Positions 46,161-60,100 of a stretch of 64,000 nt of DNA are shown piece by piece (positions within the stretch are counted from its first letter, which is position 1; each line of letters opens with the position of its first letter). The stretch covers positions 4,900,501-4,964,500 of the forward strand of contig JARWIR010000005.1 of the NCBI GenBank assembly GCA_029959085.1. The letters run 5' to 3'. The stretch is from Nemophila menziesii. Its lineage: Eukaryota > Streptophyta > Magnoliopsida > Boraginales > Hydrophyllaceae. Position numbers and translations under genes: made by a program. The notes beneath the pieces were generated by a model. That model searched no databases. It saw only the letters and a list, made by a program, of their open reading frames with translations, and had not been told where the DNA came from.

Positions 46161-48695
46161 GAAAGAATTTTACATAAAAGGAAAAAAAGTATAAAAAAGA
46201 AAATAAAAAAGGACCATTAAGGTGCTATTAAGAGAATATATTAATTTTCTTATAATTTTTTATTTTATTTTGTAGTTGAAGTAAGTGGAAACTATTATTA
46301 TGATTGTTACTTGTATATGTTTTTGGTTATGATTTAAATATTTTTTTTTATTTTAAGATCCTTATTATTATTTCAATTTTATATAAAGATTCTCAAAAAT
46401 GAAATAAATATTTGGTTGACAATTAATTTCTAGAGATGATTTTTTTTGGTATTATATTGATCCTATATTTTTGTTTTCATCTTTTTACTAGTGCACTAAA
46501 CTTTGAAGTAATCTTCTATCATAAAGCCAGATTGACAACGTAAAGAAATAAATAATTCATTTCCAATTATATTACACCACATAATGAGATGGTATGAAAA
46601 AGGGTGCTATATAATATTACTATAATATGATTAAAAACTACCCACACTAAAAGAAGTTTTGGTCCCAAAATATACGAGAAACTGAAAATTATTCAAACAA
46701 AAATTAACTATAGAAACATCACCTCTAACTATTTTTAAGCAGAGCCATAAAAATAAAAAGGGTCGCATATCGACCAGACTGGACATTGTGCAAGGTGAAA
46801 GTTCAAGTCAACCATAAACGAAGTAACAACGGGTTAAAAAAAACTTATATAAACTTAAAAAAAATCCTTAGCCTGGTTTATGTAAATCGTTTTAGAAAGA
46901 AGCATAATTGTTAATAATAGGTCAAAATTATCCGTAGGTTGAAAAATCCAAAAGATACGACCTAGTTAAAACCTCGACATAAGAAAGAACATTAGACAAA
47001 CCACTCATCCAACACAAAGACACATAAAGTTGAGATCTCAAGGATTTACATTATTAATAAGACGGTTATTTTAAAAATAAAATCTACCGCTCAGTCTTGA
47101 CAGGGTTTATGTGTGATGGATCTCGTCTGAATGGTTAAACTTTCTAGGATTACGATTGTGAGAAGATACTGAGGAATCAAGAAGATACCACATAAACAAA
47201 ATCAAGTAAAATACTATGTTGGCAAATTTTCTCTTTCATGTGTTCTTTTATGAGACAGATATTTGTGTGCTTATGTGTCATCATAAAAAAGAGAGAGAAT
47301 ATTGACAAATTGCCTAGTTTCATGTATTTTATTATGAGACACATCTTTGTGTGATTATGTGTTAATTGCATGTTATATTATTTCCACTTGAAACATATAT
47401 TTTATCATTCCAATCATCATATACTTGGTATAACATGTTTTTACATTTTCATGTATTTTACACATGTTTTATGTTATTTTTTTATTTACATGAATTGATC
47501 ACATTCTATGTTATCTTGTTATGCACATTGTGTATACAAAATGATCAATTATAAACTTGTTATGATATATACTTAGATCACATCATATTTTATAAGTATA
47601 AGTATCATAAACATCATTATATGTGTTGCATGAGTATATGTATGAGTTGAATAATTTTTAGAGTGTTACTTTTAATGTGTGCTGAATTTTCTAAAGTTTT
47701 GAACTACAAACTTGTTGAGACACATTATTTGAACATTTCATATGTTAAGTGTAAGAGCCTTCGAGCATCTTTACTAGGCAAAAATATGTAGTTTTGGTTT
47801 CATATTCTTGAACATGTGTTGTGCTATAATTTTTTTTGTGCTTAAAATCTATCTCGTGACTGAAGTTTTTCCATTCGAACAACAATACTAAAAATCAAAA
47901 TCTGAAACTGAATTCCATCTAATTTTTAAGTATCTTATTCCTCCCCCAACCTAACAAACTAAAATCCCTATAATCTCATTGTTAAATAGATAACCCTTTG
48001 CCAAATTTATCAGCATAAAAGCATTCAGTCTATAAAAGTCTAATGAAGTTAGGCGTTGCTTCCCATAAAATCCTAACCCTATGACTCCTAAACCGTTAAA
48101 CCACACATCTTTCGTCCATAAACACACAGTTCTTACTCATAATTCACGTACAAACTTCTAAGTCAGAAATCACAAACACTCTATATTTTTCGTCCTCTTA
48201 AATTCATTATTAAAAAGGATGCATAACTCCAATAAATACTAACTTGATCGCTGAAAGCTGAAATTAATGTGAACAAGTGACCCCTTCCCTTCCCTTAGAC
48301 CTAACCAATTATTTTGTAGGAATCACATATTGGCTGAAATGCCGATCAGACAAAGAGAAAGAATGAAAATCAGGGAAAGAAGATAATCAACTAAGTATTC
48401 AATCTAGTCCGGATTAATACATTAGCCTAACAATAACTTAAGAAGTTTTACTCTTTTAGTTTAGATGAAAGATAGAGAAAAGAGAAAATTTGCTTGGTAA
48501 AAGGCTAAAGGAGAGTATAAAAGTAAAATATGTTTAGAGGGTATATTTTTCTTCCATTTATATTAAAAAGACAAAATGTAACATATTCTATTGATCGAAT
48601 TAACATACCAAGTGCAAAAACAAGAAACAAACACAAACAAAAACATAACAGATTCCACCAAAGCATTATCCAAACTCGAACGGTAGTTACACTCT
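46161..48695. other. Intergenic, no gene recognised
   Basis: AT-rich. An imperfect direct duplication at 47220-47277 and 47305-47362 (TATGAGACAGATATTTGTGT type). The last part is the 3' flank of the SAG101-like gene. Confidence 0.4.
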
Positions 48696-51150
48696 CTACA
48701 CATATTGTTGATAGTTTTTCATAAAATCAGAAAACTCGGAATGATATGAATCTCCCTTTATGTTAATATACACATCCCACCATTGCATAAAACTACTTCC
48801 ATGCTTGAATACCTCAGTAGACAATGCATAATTATTAATTTGATCCATCAAATACTCCTCAAATATAATCAATTCATCCTTAGCCAATTTTTTACTTTCC
48901 GTATCCCCATTCTTTAAGGCTTCGCATTTAACGACCCCCATTTCCACATGGGCCCAAAAACAAGAATCCTCGGTAAGACTACACGCATTGTTTCTCGGTA
49001 TCCCTTGTGTGACCGATGAATCTTCATTAATCCATTTCTCCAAAAGCTTATAATGTTTGGAACGACCAAACTCCCAATAATTTTGACCTCCCTTTTCATA
49101 ATACTCAGCTATGTCAAGTGGTTCAAACAGTCTCCTATAGTTTGTCCCACTAAAAAGCCACCTTTTGCGAAAAGCCGCCCCTTCTTTTTGCGGCAATTTA
49201 TTAACTTCTTCAACCATTTTTTCCCAATATTGTGCAAGGACATTCTTGCTCTTCACAATCTCTTCTCTGCTTTTAACTTCATAACTAGTTCTTGAATTTG
49301 TAGTCCCTTTGTAGGTATCGTAGTAACCTCCTTGGTCAACCGTTTGTTTCTTGTACCATTCAAGTTTCGCCATATGCTTTTTCATATCATTCAATTTCTT
49401 GGTCGGATCAAACTTATTTCTTCTTCCTATTATAAGAATTTCCACCCTTTTGGCTATAGTAGATATAAGAGAGTTAATCGCAGCTTTATCTTGATATTGC
49501 TGCATTTTAATGCAAACTATAAGTTAGGAAATTATACATAGTCTTATCTCACTATATATAAAGTAAAATTCTACTTAACTGCTTTATAGGTTTCTATATT
49601 ATTCAAAAATTGCATTATAACTCAATATAATAATCCAACTTCAAGAAAAATTACCTCGAGTTTTTTAACTCCTATCGCTTCGAGAACTAAGCTTATTTCT
49701 ACGTGAAGTGGATTAACAACAACATTTCTTCGTGTACCAGGATCAACTAGCTGTGAAGTTGAAGTTGCCTTATAGATTGCATCATTCTTTAATCCCTTCA
49801 ATAATTTCCCATAATCGAAGATCCGGGATAATTCATTCGGATCTTGTTTTCTTCCTGAGCTCATTGCATTCAATACTTCCAAAATGGATTCGGGTTCCTC
49901 TAAGCAAGCACAACCCATATTCGAGCACAAGAGAAAAGTACCAAACGGGATGTAACCCGTTTCTGATGAGATAAAACTTTTAGGAACCGGATCTTGATCC
50001 GAGATAACATGCATAAAACAAGAATTCCAGGTCGGATGCTTTGATATAGAGCGTTGGAAGTCATTATTGCCAAGATAACGTGATCCAAAGGTGATGCAAA
50101 GAGGGGGTTTTGTGTCTTTTTGTATAACTTTATCAAGTAAATATACAGCGAAAAGTGACGCGATGAATCCTCCAAATGAACTTCCGGTGATAATAAGCGG
50201 ACTCACACTACCATTCTGCAATAAAGCGGAATTAAAATCATATAATTAACTAAATGCCAATAATCCATAGTTACTTAATTCTAAGAGAGCTTCAATTTTT
50301 TTTAAGGATGAACTAAGGAGTGGCAGTAGGGCCCACAACCCCCATTAACAGGTGATCTGAATGTAGTCTGAATTTTGTCCTTATTTTTTACACTAACAAA
50401 AATTCATGTCCAATTTTGAAAAATATAATATAACTTATTTTGCATAAGGACTTGCAATTAACTAAAAAGAATCTGTTTTCGTATCTTTTTTCAACAGGCG
50501 ATATTTAGTATGTTTATCTACTAAACGTTATACATAAGCTAGAGATTCAACTGTACCTGATCATTTAGATTAGAAAGCTCCTTATTGATAGAAGAAAATA
50601 TGGTGTCTGCTGTTTTTTTAATGGAGAAAGATTGGTTGACCACCTGAACAATGTCTTCGAATGACCCTTTGAGTTTTTCTGATGAAGCCATATCTATACC
50701 TTCATTTTGAAGATGATTAACAGAAGATTTTTCAGGGTACATAAATGCAATGATAGTGACATTGTGTGTCTTATAAACTTTGTACTTAACACTCCTTTGA
50801 TTATCAAAAAGGGTGTTCCTGTAGAGATCTGAAATCGCACTCCATGAATGTTCAAGAATATCTGAGTTCACTATCAAATTAGCCAATTCTAATCCACTGC
50901 TAAACCTGGAAAAAATCATGTAGACTTCACAACCAGGACACTTTTCAAAACTGACTTTAATAGTTGCGAATTGTGATAATTATTTACTCAAAACAAATTA
51001 ATATAGTCAAAATCAATTAACTCAAAAAATCATGACTATGAATAAAATGGTTAGTCTCATGTCGTGAAGGTGTAGAAAAACATTGATATGTAAAAAAACA
51101 AGAAATGAAATGGTTACTTACAGTTGCACATTATCTTGTTGGTTCATCAT
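48696..51150 (-). CDS. SAG101: SAG101-like lipase-like immune protein (EDS1 family), 4 exons
   Basis: Exons 51150-51122, 50905-50557, 50215-49655 and 49499-48696 total 1743 nt (580 aa) with consistent phases and GT-AG introns. EDS1-family proteins pair EDS1 with PAD4 or SAG101 and relay signals from TIR-type NLR receptors to helper NLRs. N-terminal lipase-like domain: FSSGLELANLIVNS, then LIITGSSFGGFIASLF, PLCITFGSRYLGN, HVISDQDPVPKSF, IPFGTFLLC. C-terminal EP domain: KLEWYKK, GYYDTYK, RRLFEPLDIAEYYEKGG, DSCFWAHVE, SSFMQWWDVY. The motif GSSFG fits GxSxG with Ser139, which Arabidopsis SAG101 lacks. The first exon is only 29 nt, so the start is the least certain part. It sits between the two PIGN copies, same strand. 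Confidence 0.9.
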
Positions 51151-51514
51151 TTTCGTTTGCTCAAAACAATTTTTCTTTTGAGACTTTAGAGATTAATATA
51201 AAGAAGAAAAAAGTCCACTAATGCAATTATTTGACAAGTTCTTGTTCTTTTTCTTAGTTGATTATTGGTAACGTTTGTCAACGAGTTCACATTGACGCGG
51301 TCCATGTTTTACATTGTCCGAATATAGTATTTATGCTTACTCATTTGCTGAAATTTACATGAAATTTATGAAGATATATCATGAATTTCTTTCGGACTTT
51401 TTTTAGAGAGACATTTAATTTGAGTGGTTTTTGTGATCACTACAAATGCAGACTGTATTGATGTAATCCACCATTTAGATTAATTATTGTTTTTCTTGTT
51501 TAGAATTAGAATAT

Positions 51515-51698
51515 GAGTAATGTTGGATGTTATTTCAAATCGTATCACTTTTTTTATTACTTAGGAGGTGAATTTTAAATAGACCTATCATATAATTTTT
51601 TTCCTTGATTTATCACTTTCTCTTTCTTTTATGATTGATCTACTTTAAAGACCGATAAAAAAAATAATGTAATTTAAAGTGATATCTAGCCTTAACTC
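51515..51698. mobile_element. Mutator-like MITE, older copy
   Basis: Diverged copy of the element at 51812-51986: GAGTAATGTTGGATGTTATT at the left and GTGATATCTAGCCTTAACTC at the right. No clean duplication. About 365 bp upstream of the SAG101-like start. Confidence 0.6.
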
Positions 51699-51811
51699 TT
51701 TATATTGCCTCCTCATTTAAAAAAATGTCTAATTACATACGCCTTGGATTAGGTGGTATGATAAACTTTTACGTGATTAATTTGGCCTTTGATTAAAAAT
51801 CATTATATTTT

Positions 51812-51986
51812 GAGTAATGCTGGATATCATCCCAAATTGCACCACCTTTATATTGCGGTTGATTTTAAATGAACCAATCATGTAATTTTTTTTTCTAGAT
51901 TTATCATTTTCTCTCTTTTTTATGATTGGTCCACATAGGGGACGATATAAAGATAATGCAATTTGGAGTGATATCCAGCATTACTC
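51812..51986. mobile_element. Mutator-like MITE, 175 bp
   Basis: A perfect 9-bp duplication TTATATTTT (51803-51811, 51987-51995). Inverted repeats of about 30 bp: GAGTAATGCTGGATATCA and its complement TGATATCCAGCATTACTC, continuing into CCAAATTGCA. Confidence 0.88.
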
Positions 51987-52002
51987 TTATATTTTACTTT
52001 AA

Positions 52003-52590
52003 AGGTGAATGGCCAATAAGCACCTGCCATCTTAGCCACTTGCCCATAAAAGGCACTTAAGGTAAATATACCTTAATGCCCTTACTGCTGTCTATTGCTG
52101 TCTGCTGCTGCTGCTGCCAAGGGCGAGTAATGGGAATGTTTCCCAGCACTCGTGCAAGTATACTTTTGTACTTGTGAGCTAATGTTGAGTAATGAGAATG
52201 TTTCCCAGCACTCGTGCAAGTACACTTTTGTACTTGTGGGCTAATGTTGAGTAATGGGAATGTTTCCCAGCACTCGTGCAAGTACACTTTTGTACTATCT
52301 GCTGCTGCCAAGGGTGATTTTTGCGCGTAATGTAATATTTAAACGGTAATGAAGAGAGATGAATGAGATAGAGAGAGATAGAGATAGAGATGAAAGAGAA
52401 AGAGAGAGACAGAGGATATATATATATATAACTCAATGTATACGAACTAACGACTAATAAATGGACGGCGACTGGGGTGAGGGGGTAAAATAGGAAAGAA
52501 AAAAAAGGAGTGCCTTTTATGGGCAAGAAGAAAACGGAGGGGGTGAAGGGGCATTAATTCTAATTTGAGGTGTTTCTTCGGCAATAATCC
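52003..52590. mobile_element. Mutator-like MITE, copy 2 of the 7992-9289 family
   Basis: 9-bp duplication TTACTTTAA / TTCCTTTAA (51994-52002, 52591-52599, one mismatch). Shares the ACTTGCCCATAAAAGGCACT block, CTGCTGCTGCCAAGGGCGAG, and three hairpin units (GAGTAATGGGAATG...TTCCCAGCACTC). Also a GA-rich/TATATA tract at 52360-52432. Shorter than copy 1 because the array has fewer units. Confidence 0.88.
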
Positions 52591-52892
52591 TTCCTTTAAT
52601 TAGTTTGGACTAGACATTGAAATGGAGTATTGTTTCGGTATAAATATTCTAAGAGTCTAATTCTAATTCAAGTATTAATCACGTAAAAGTTTATCATACC
52701 AACTAACCCAATTTTTAAGGCATATGTAATTGGAAATAATTTTAAATGAGAAGGAAATATAAAAGAATGAAAAGTTAAAAAAATAATGACTTAAATAATT
52801 TTTTATTTTAATAAACAAAATCATCTAAGATATCTTTTTATTTGAATTGGAATTCACTCATAATTTGAAAGAGTTCGAGCGAGGTCTTTTAT

Positions 52893-54350
52893 CGGTGAAA
52901 AAGGATTTATATTAATAAAGATATAGGAGACTTTAACCAATCTTTTGGGGAATTGCAAAAGTAGCACCCAACGAGAATAAAATACGAAGTTTGTTAGGCA
53001 AAATAGTACACCAATTTAATGGGAGAAAGAAAGAGAAGGCTTTAGCTATACATTTCGTTGCGTGATAAGTCGTTTTTATTACACCTTGAATTTCGAGAGA
53101 TGGAAGGCCTTTAGCAATCATTTTGATATTTCTTATGATGGGACCTACACTCCCATGGGCATGCGAGGCTAATACACTGAATTGCTTGAAAAACAGTTTT
53201 GCATTGGTTTCAATGATGACGTTAGAAGAAACTTGATCCTTAACCATCATAAGTACGCTTCTGGCGGCTAACGCTTCTGCTTCAAAAGTGGAGGAGGGTA
53301 TGATTGACTGAGAAAACCTACATAACAGTATCCCTTTCCAATTACCATAACGAAGACTGGTGTAATTTTCTGTGACATGAATGATGCATCTACACTGATT
53401 TTGGAGATACCTTATGCCGGTGGATTCCATTGGTAGGGGAAGAAACTAATTCTCAAGTCTCAACTAGTACCTTAGATAAAGGTTGGGCTTGTGTTGACGT
53501 TTCTCCTGCTTTAAATGTATCTCTACAAAAGGAGTATGTAAGGAACAAGCATTTATCATAAACAATACGAGAATTATCAAACACAAACTTATTCCTAGTA
53601 TGTCAAATAGTCCATAGATAAATGGATATAGTCATTAAACATGAGTACTTCGATTTATCATTAGGGAATAGGGAAAACATATTAACAAACCATAAATATA
53701 TTCTAATTGTAAGTTCGGGGGATAATATAGTGCGAGGGGGATAGGCATTAGTATTTCTTAGTCCACTCGCAACTCGGGAAAAGGAAATCAAAGATCTCTT
53801 CCTTTCTCAAACAAATTCTACACATTTTAAAAGGAGACCACTTCCTAATAAACCTATTCATTTTAGTAGATAAACCATTCATAAGAACTTTACATAAAAA
53901 GAAATTAAATTTTTGGGGTAAGGGAGGTCAAACTCTATTTGAGGAGAGATTGATCAGTTGTACAAGATGATTTGGGATTAAGGGAAGGGCGCATAGACAA
54001 ACTAAGAACACAAGTGTGCATAGTTTTGCAAAGGCATTCTCCATGCTAACCAATAGGCCAAATGAACTTCACACTCTGATCAGTCCAAGAATTTTTTGAA
54101 TTTAAAGTTATGTTTTGCTTGAGAGGGGAAAGAGGGACTTAAATTGACCAGTCTTCCAGACTTCAGTGATGATTAAAAGAAATTAGCAACAAGTTTGGGA
54201 AACTCAATTTCTTTACTATAGTGTGGAGGTTTAGATAGGGACATATCAACCCGCAATCTTCCCAGATCATAGTGTTCAAGAGCATTAGGCGGTGCAAGAT
54301 CTTAGAGGTGGATTGTACGAGTTCAAGAGGTGGGTCCCACCTAGTTGATG
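52893..54350 (-). mobile_element. Degenerate LINE 3' part
   Basis: Minus-strand RNase H remnant (ILLCRFSQSIIPSSTFEAEA, VIIETNAKLFFKQ) at 53430-52930 and, further upstream, a broken zinc-binding domain at 53600-54340. Several stops and frame changes. The 3' end has TCTTTATTAATATAAATCC. No duplication found. Confidence 0.65.
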
Positions 54351-55131
54351 TAGCACTTTGTCCCGCACAACACTTAATACCATTCAGTCACACCCCCAAA
54401 CTCGTATCCGGACTCTGAGTGTGTATTGTAACCTTAAGAGAATATTCATCCAGACTTCTTTACATCTATCTTTAAATGATTATCTTAAAATATTATACTA
54501 AACTTACAATACATAATATAAAGTTTGATAAATCCTCTTTGTAAACCGATACATGACTTTTTGAAATATGAGGGCATTACAAAGATTTTCTAAAAGAGAG
54601 ATTTTTTTTAGTAAATATAGACATTAGTCCCTCAAAATAAATAAATATTAACTCCTCCAACTTAAATATTAACCTCTGATTAAATAAAAACATTCAATTC
54701 TCTCAAACAAAAAATTATTCAAAATTATTCAATTCTCGTTTGTTGCTTTAACTTTTAGCCTCCCAAAAAAATTTGGATGCTAACCAAGATGCAGTATTCC
54801 ATCAATGTAGATGTCATGTATTCTTTAATTATGAAACACTTTTCCATTTATAGTAGTTTGTTATATATCATTTTAGACAAACTATTTTAGTCATATATTA
54901 AAATAGTTGATTTATACAATTGTACAAATCACACAACAAATCAAGGATATTACAAGTGAAAAGGGTGAGCATTTGTGAACTATCAAAAAAGATGAAAAAC
55001 TATGAGCATTTATCTTAGGTGATTGAGTAAGAAAGATGGGTAAGATAGTTTGTTGAACGTACATCTAGAAAGATTGAAAATTAAAATTAAAATGAAGCGT
55101 AAAATTTAATCTGATTTCAACGTTAAATTTA

Positions 55132-55363
55132 GTGCCCGTTTGGAAGTGCTTTTTTGGAGAAGCACTTAAAAGTGCTTTTAGCATTTTAAGAGTTTTTTTT
55201 ACCTTGAAAAGCACTTTTCTGAGAAGCACCAAATATGTGCTTCTTAAAAAAAGCACTTTCAATAATTTTAGATTTCAAAATTATTTTTAATAATTTTTTT
55301 AAATTTTGAATTTTATTCTAAAAGCGATTTTTTACTTTAAAATAAGCACTTCCAAACGGGCCC
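55132..55363. mobile_element. Tourist-like MITE, 232 bp
   Basis: TTA at 55129-55131 and 55364-55366. Ends GTGCCCGTTTGGAAGTGCTT and, inverted, GGGCCCGTTTGGAAGTGCTT. The interior repeats AAAAGTGCTTTT-type inverted motifs. Confidence 0.85.
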
Positions 55364-55366
55364 TTA

Positions 55367-57152
55367 ATAGTCAACAAATTTATCACATATTTTTATGTTA
55401 TTTAAAGGTTTCTAACATACTCAATGACTTTGAACATAAATGGTTTATAAATTAATGTTTATTTTAAAAAACCAAAATAGTTTGATGATCGGACTAAAGC
55501 AATAATACGTATCTTTGTTTGGAACAACTTTTTTTTAAAGCTAAAACTATATTTTTAATAATATTAGAATATTTATAAAAAGTATTTAAAAATATAATCT
55601 AGAATCATTTTTTAGATGATTTTTAAAAGAGAAGGAAACGCGTATTTGATGTTTCTTTTGATAAGTGTTTTTTAGATAAAGAAAAACCTCTTCCAAAGGA
55701 ATGTATAATTACAACTATCTTATAAATTTTATATTACCATCCAATGTTAGAGATTTAATTTTAAAAAAATATTCAAATTAAACCTCTTATATAAATGAAA
55801 ATTATTTATATTTATAATCCATAATTAGTCACAAGAATTTTGAAAGGAATTCTATTAAATGTGAGATGCAAATATGTTAAAGAAAGAGAATAGTAACAAG
55901 ATTATGATGTTTTTGACTTTATGAGATTTCATATGTTTGAGGTTAGTGCTTCAATATTGTTTCAAATATTTAATTATATTTATTTTTAAAATAAGTGAAA
56001 GATGTTTAACTTATTCTTTAAAATAACACTTCATTCTTATTAGAACTTTTTCAAAATCATAACTTATGGAAAAACTTAAGTGTAACTAATATAAGATTGT
56101 ATAGTTTTATGTTATATTTTAAGTGTATATGATTCTCTTAAGTTACAATAACTATAATTATATAAACAATATATTAACATAAATTATATTTACAAGTAAA
56201 AAAATTATTATTAACATACAAATTATTATTTAATCGATAATAAGTTATAATTTATATCGAAATAATAGAATTCATAATATTGTTTAATGATTTTCATTAG
56301 AGAAACAAATGTTAGCACTAAGTTATTTTATTATAAAAAAAATTAAATTATTTAAATACTAAAAAAAATTAATGAGTTTTTTTGTCAAAAAAAGATTTTT
56401 TTAATAAAAGACAGTTAAAATTATGTCAATTATATTATTTATCAGAATCTCCAGCCTTACAGAAAGAAACCACAACCAGAACGCTTTTAACTGAAAATGG
56501 ACAAATCATGAAAAATAATGAGTATTCTATAACACCTAGTATCATTTCTACACAAAATTATGGAATCCCTCTTGTTAGCTTCCTAATTACTCTCATATCG
56601 ACCAGGTCACGTGTGAGATTTGAGTTTGAAATTACTCAGAGTACTGATGTTTGTCATCTTTTTTTTTATCATCTTTTATCTTTTGTGTCATTAAATTAAA
56701 AAAAAAAAATCAAAAAATTATTAGTATTTAAAATCTCTATATAGAAGATGATATAAAGGTGTACCAAAAGAGGATGACAAATATCATTAATCAAAATTAT
56801 AACTGGGTAAAAACACTATTATGGATGTGATAAAAATGATGATTTTTATTTGATTTTGTGATCTTAGGACTTAAAATTTCCTAGAATAAGATTAATAAGA
56901 TACTTTAAACTAAAATAATTTTTTAAACCAGTATTTTTACATAAGCTCTAGTGTTGGGAATTATATTTATGTGTGGACCCTGGGATTAAAAACTACGACG
57001 TACATGCAAACATGTATACGATAAATAGAAAATGACAAGAAAAACATGTACAAGCTCATCATCTTAATCTTATATGATGGAAAATCAATGTAAGTCTATA
57101 AATATATTAGTTCCTCTCTAAAAAGTAAAAACTGTTTGTGTAGTAATTAATT
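55367..57152. other. Intergenic, very AT-rich
   Basis: No gene seen. The ORF at 56382-56699 has no recognisable domain. The right end is the 3' flank of PIGN-B. Confidence 0.4.
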
Positions 57153-60100
57153 TCACTTGACTTTTCTAGAAGATTCCTGAATTGATCTAGGTTTTATATC
57201 TTTAGTGTATATACCCGTCACTGCAAAAAGCAATAGCACAAATACAACTTGTGCACTCATTATCCCAAAATGGCTTATCGTATTTCCAATTTCCATCCAA
57301 CTTCCAGTGTTTTTAACCTGTTCAATTTAAATCACAAAACAAAAGAGTATTAATTATTATATACTTTTCCACTACTACAAAATTGTAAATACTTAAATAG
57401 TTAAAACATACCAGGAAGAAGAAATGAATTGTCATTACATCTGAACACAATATAACAAGAAAATAGCATCCCAGTAATGGCAATTTAAGTAATTTTGTAA
57501 TCGCACTAAACGCACATCTGCAAATATTCATTTTTCCAATAATTAATTCCATCTTAATAATTATTGTATATAAAAATAAATAAATTACTTACATAACAAG
57601 CCCAAATGGTATCATCAATTTAAAAATCAAAAGAGCTGCCATCAAAAAAGGCTGCAATAAAAAACCAACTTAATACAAAACATGAAATATATATATTTAA
57701 AAAAAAAAAACTTACACTGAAAATTGTGATGAATCGATAAACAGATGAAATCTCGAAACTTGCTATACTAGCAAAATTACCCGTTCCAAAAAACGCAACA
57801 TTGAAAAAGACCATCTATAAATCAAAACAAAACACTTCAGTAACATGTTTACAACATATAAAAAAAAAAAAAAAAAATTAGTTGCTTACAAAAGTTAAAG
57901 CGATTCTCATATGAGATAACTCCAAAAATCTATCCGTAATTTTCGTATTACTCTTACGCATATGAAGATGCGCATTTTCGAATAAAATCCATGCCACAAG
58001 TGCAAGAGCAAGCGCACCATAAAACACAGCTTCATATCTACAAAAATCTTATTAACTATGATATCAAATCGGTAAATCATGACTGTTAGATTCACGAGAT
58101 TGGACAGGTGTCGCGTACCCGATTGACAGAAGTAGAAACGCAGGTGCGAAACCGAGAAATATCGAATTGAGACGTGATAATAACCCGGGATTCGAAAAAA
58201 AAGGAAGAATTAGTGAAAAACTTGCTATAGACCAGATTATAATTTGATGTATTGCTAAAGATTCTTGTTTCTCTGTTCTATGAGATGTTGATAATGATAC
58301 CATTACTGAAGATAAACCCACTAATAAAGCCTATTTAAAAAAAAGTATATTAAGCATGATAAATATGACGTTAAAAAAAAAAAAAAAAAACTCACCTGTA
58401 AAAGAAATAAGATAGGAAATTTAGCTTTTTTCTTGTTATGATTCACTATCCCGACCCAATATATACTATCTTTATAACGCATATCCATGAAAATCGCTAA
58501 ACCGCCAATTAAAATAATAAAAAATCCACTTATAATTCTGTAAAAATAAAAAATAAAATGAATATTTTCATGGAAAATGAATCTGGTTAAGTGAAACTTA
58601 CACTAGTGTAGTATTATCTGGAATCTCGGATGGCATAAGAGTAAATAAAGACAAGAAACAAAAAGTGACACATAAATAAATTGGTATACGAGATTTCCAT
58701 GTCATGTAATTATATAAATAAATAGTCCCACTAAAACCCATAACTAAAAAACACCATGTGTAGATTTTTCTTTCGGTGAAACTGTGTACCTGTAAAAAAA
58801 GTATAAAATGACAGATAAGCCCTTTATTTAGTTGGGTAATGAATGAGATTTTATACGTACCAGTAATTCAAGGATGATTATTGATATAATACAAGTGGTA
58901 ATGAGTTTGATGAAATAATATAAGTCTTTTTTTAATAAGTCTTGGAATAATGATTTTATGAAGTGATATTCGATGAATATTTGAATCCAGAGAAATATAG
59001 TTACAGCTGTATATGCGTGATAAAGTGGAGGTGAATGTTCGAGGAATAATAGATACGAAACTAATCCCATTAATCCACATCCAAATAAGTACACCTGTCA
59101 TTAAAAAAGTATGTTAATTGCACTATAGGTCCCTAAACAAAAAAAAATTGACGAAAACTACATACCTTCCAACGATTAGTAATCGAATAGACTTTTTCGT
59201 CCTTTTGTAAAGATGTATAAGATTGGAGTACATGAAGTATAATATAAATCATCCAACCTGTATACCCAAGGGTAATTACGGACATTAACATTAACCAATC
59301 GTAAGTTTGAAAATAGTCAAGTCCTTTTAAAGCTAAGGTTCTTAGATTCTCCGTGAGGTTTAATGCAGCTTTATAATCTTTAACCGATATTAAATTCTCG
59401 ATTCGATTTAATACTGAAGAATAATTAGCTAATGGCTTGAATGGCTTGAAATTCAATGAATATAACTCCTTCAATTCTGTAAATTTTGTTAAGGAAATAC
59501 TTTTAAATTTTAAAAGTTATGTTACAAAGAAATTAAGGATACGTGATTTTCGAAGAAATTGATTGAGTATTTGTTGTGTATTAGCTAACACAGCTTCAAC
59601 TTCTTGCTCCTATATTAAAATTAAACAGCAATTTATATATTAAATAAATTTCAAAAAGTATTATACAACAGGCATTTTATTAGTTCAAACTCACCTTCTC
59701 AAAATTGATATACCCGAGAGGTAAATTTCCCACGGAATTAACAGGACATGGTAAACCAAGAAGTGTTGACTGTTAAAAAATAAATTACCATGTTAGAAGT
59801 AATATAAATTGCCCCAAAGGTCCCTAATCTTTTGCTTAAGGGTGTTGAAAAATAGGAAGTAGAAGAGAAGAAAGAATTATATGATACCATTAACGGAGCA
59901 ATATCAGCTTGATTAACATCTACTCTTTCTAAATCATGTAGGCCCCACTCAGAAGGAGTTGGAGTGTGTTGCAAGTAATTATTAGAAACGGGCATAGGAT
60001 GTTTTATACCAGCTCCCCAAGCTACTAAAGGTGTATCTGTATTTGAAGGATGTCCATCTCCATGGCTTCCTATAATTATATATTTTATTATAATAATAAA

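Noticed and set aside
56382..56699. 105-aa open frame with an early ATG
   Set aside because: AT-rich, low-complexity, no domain and no splice or promoter support.
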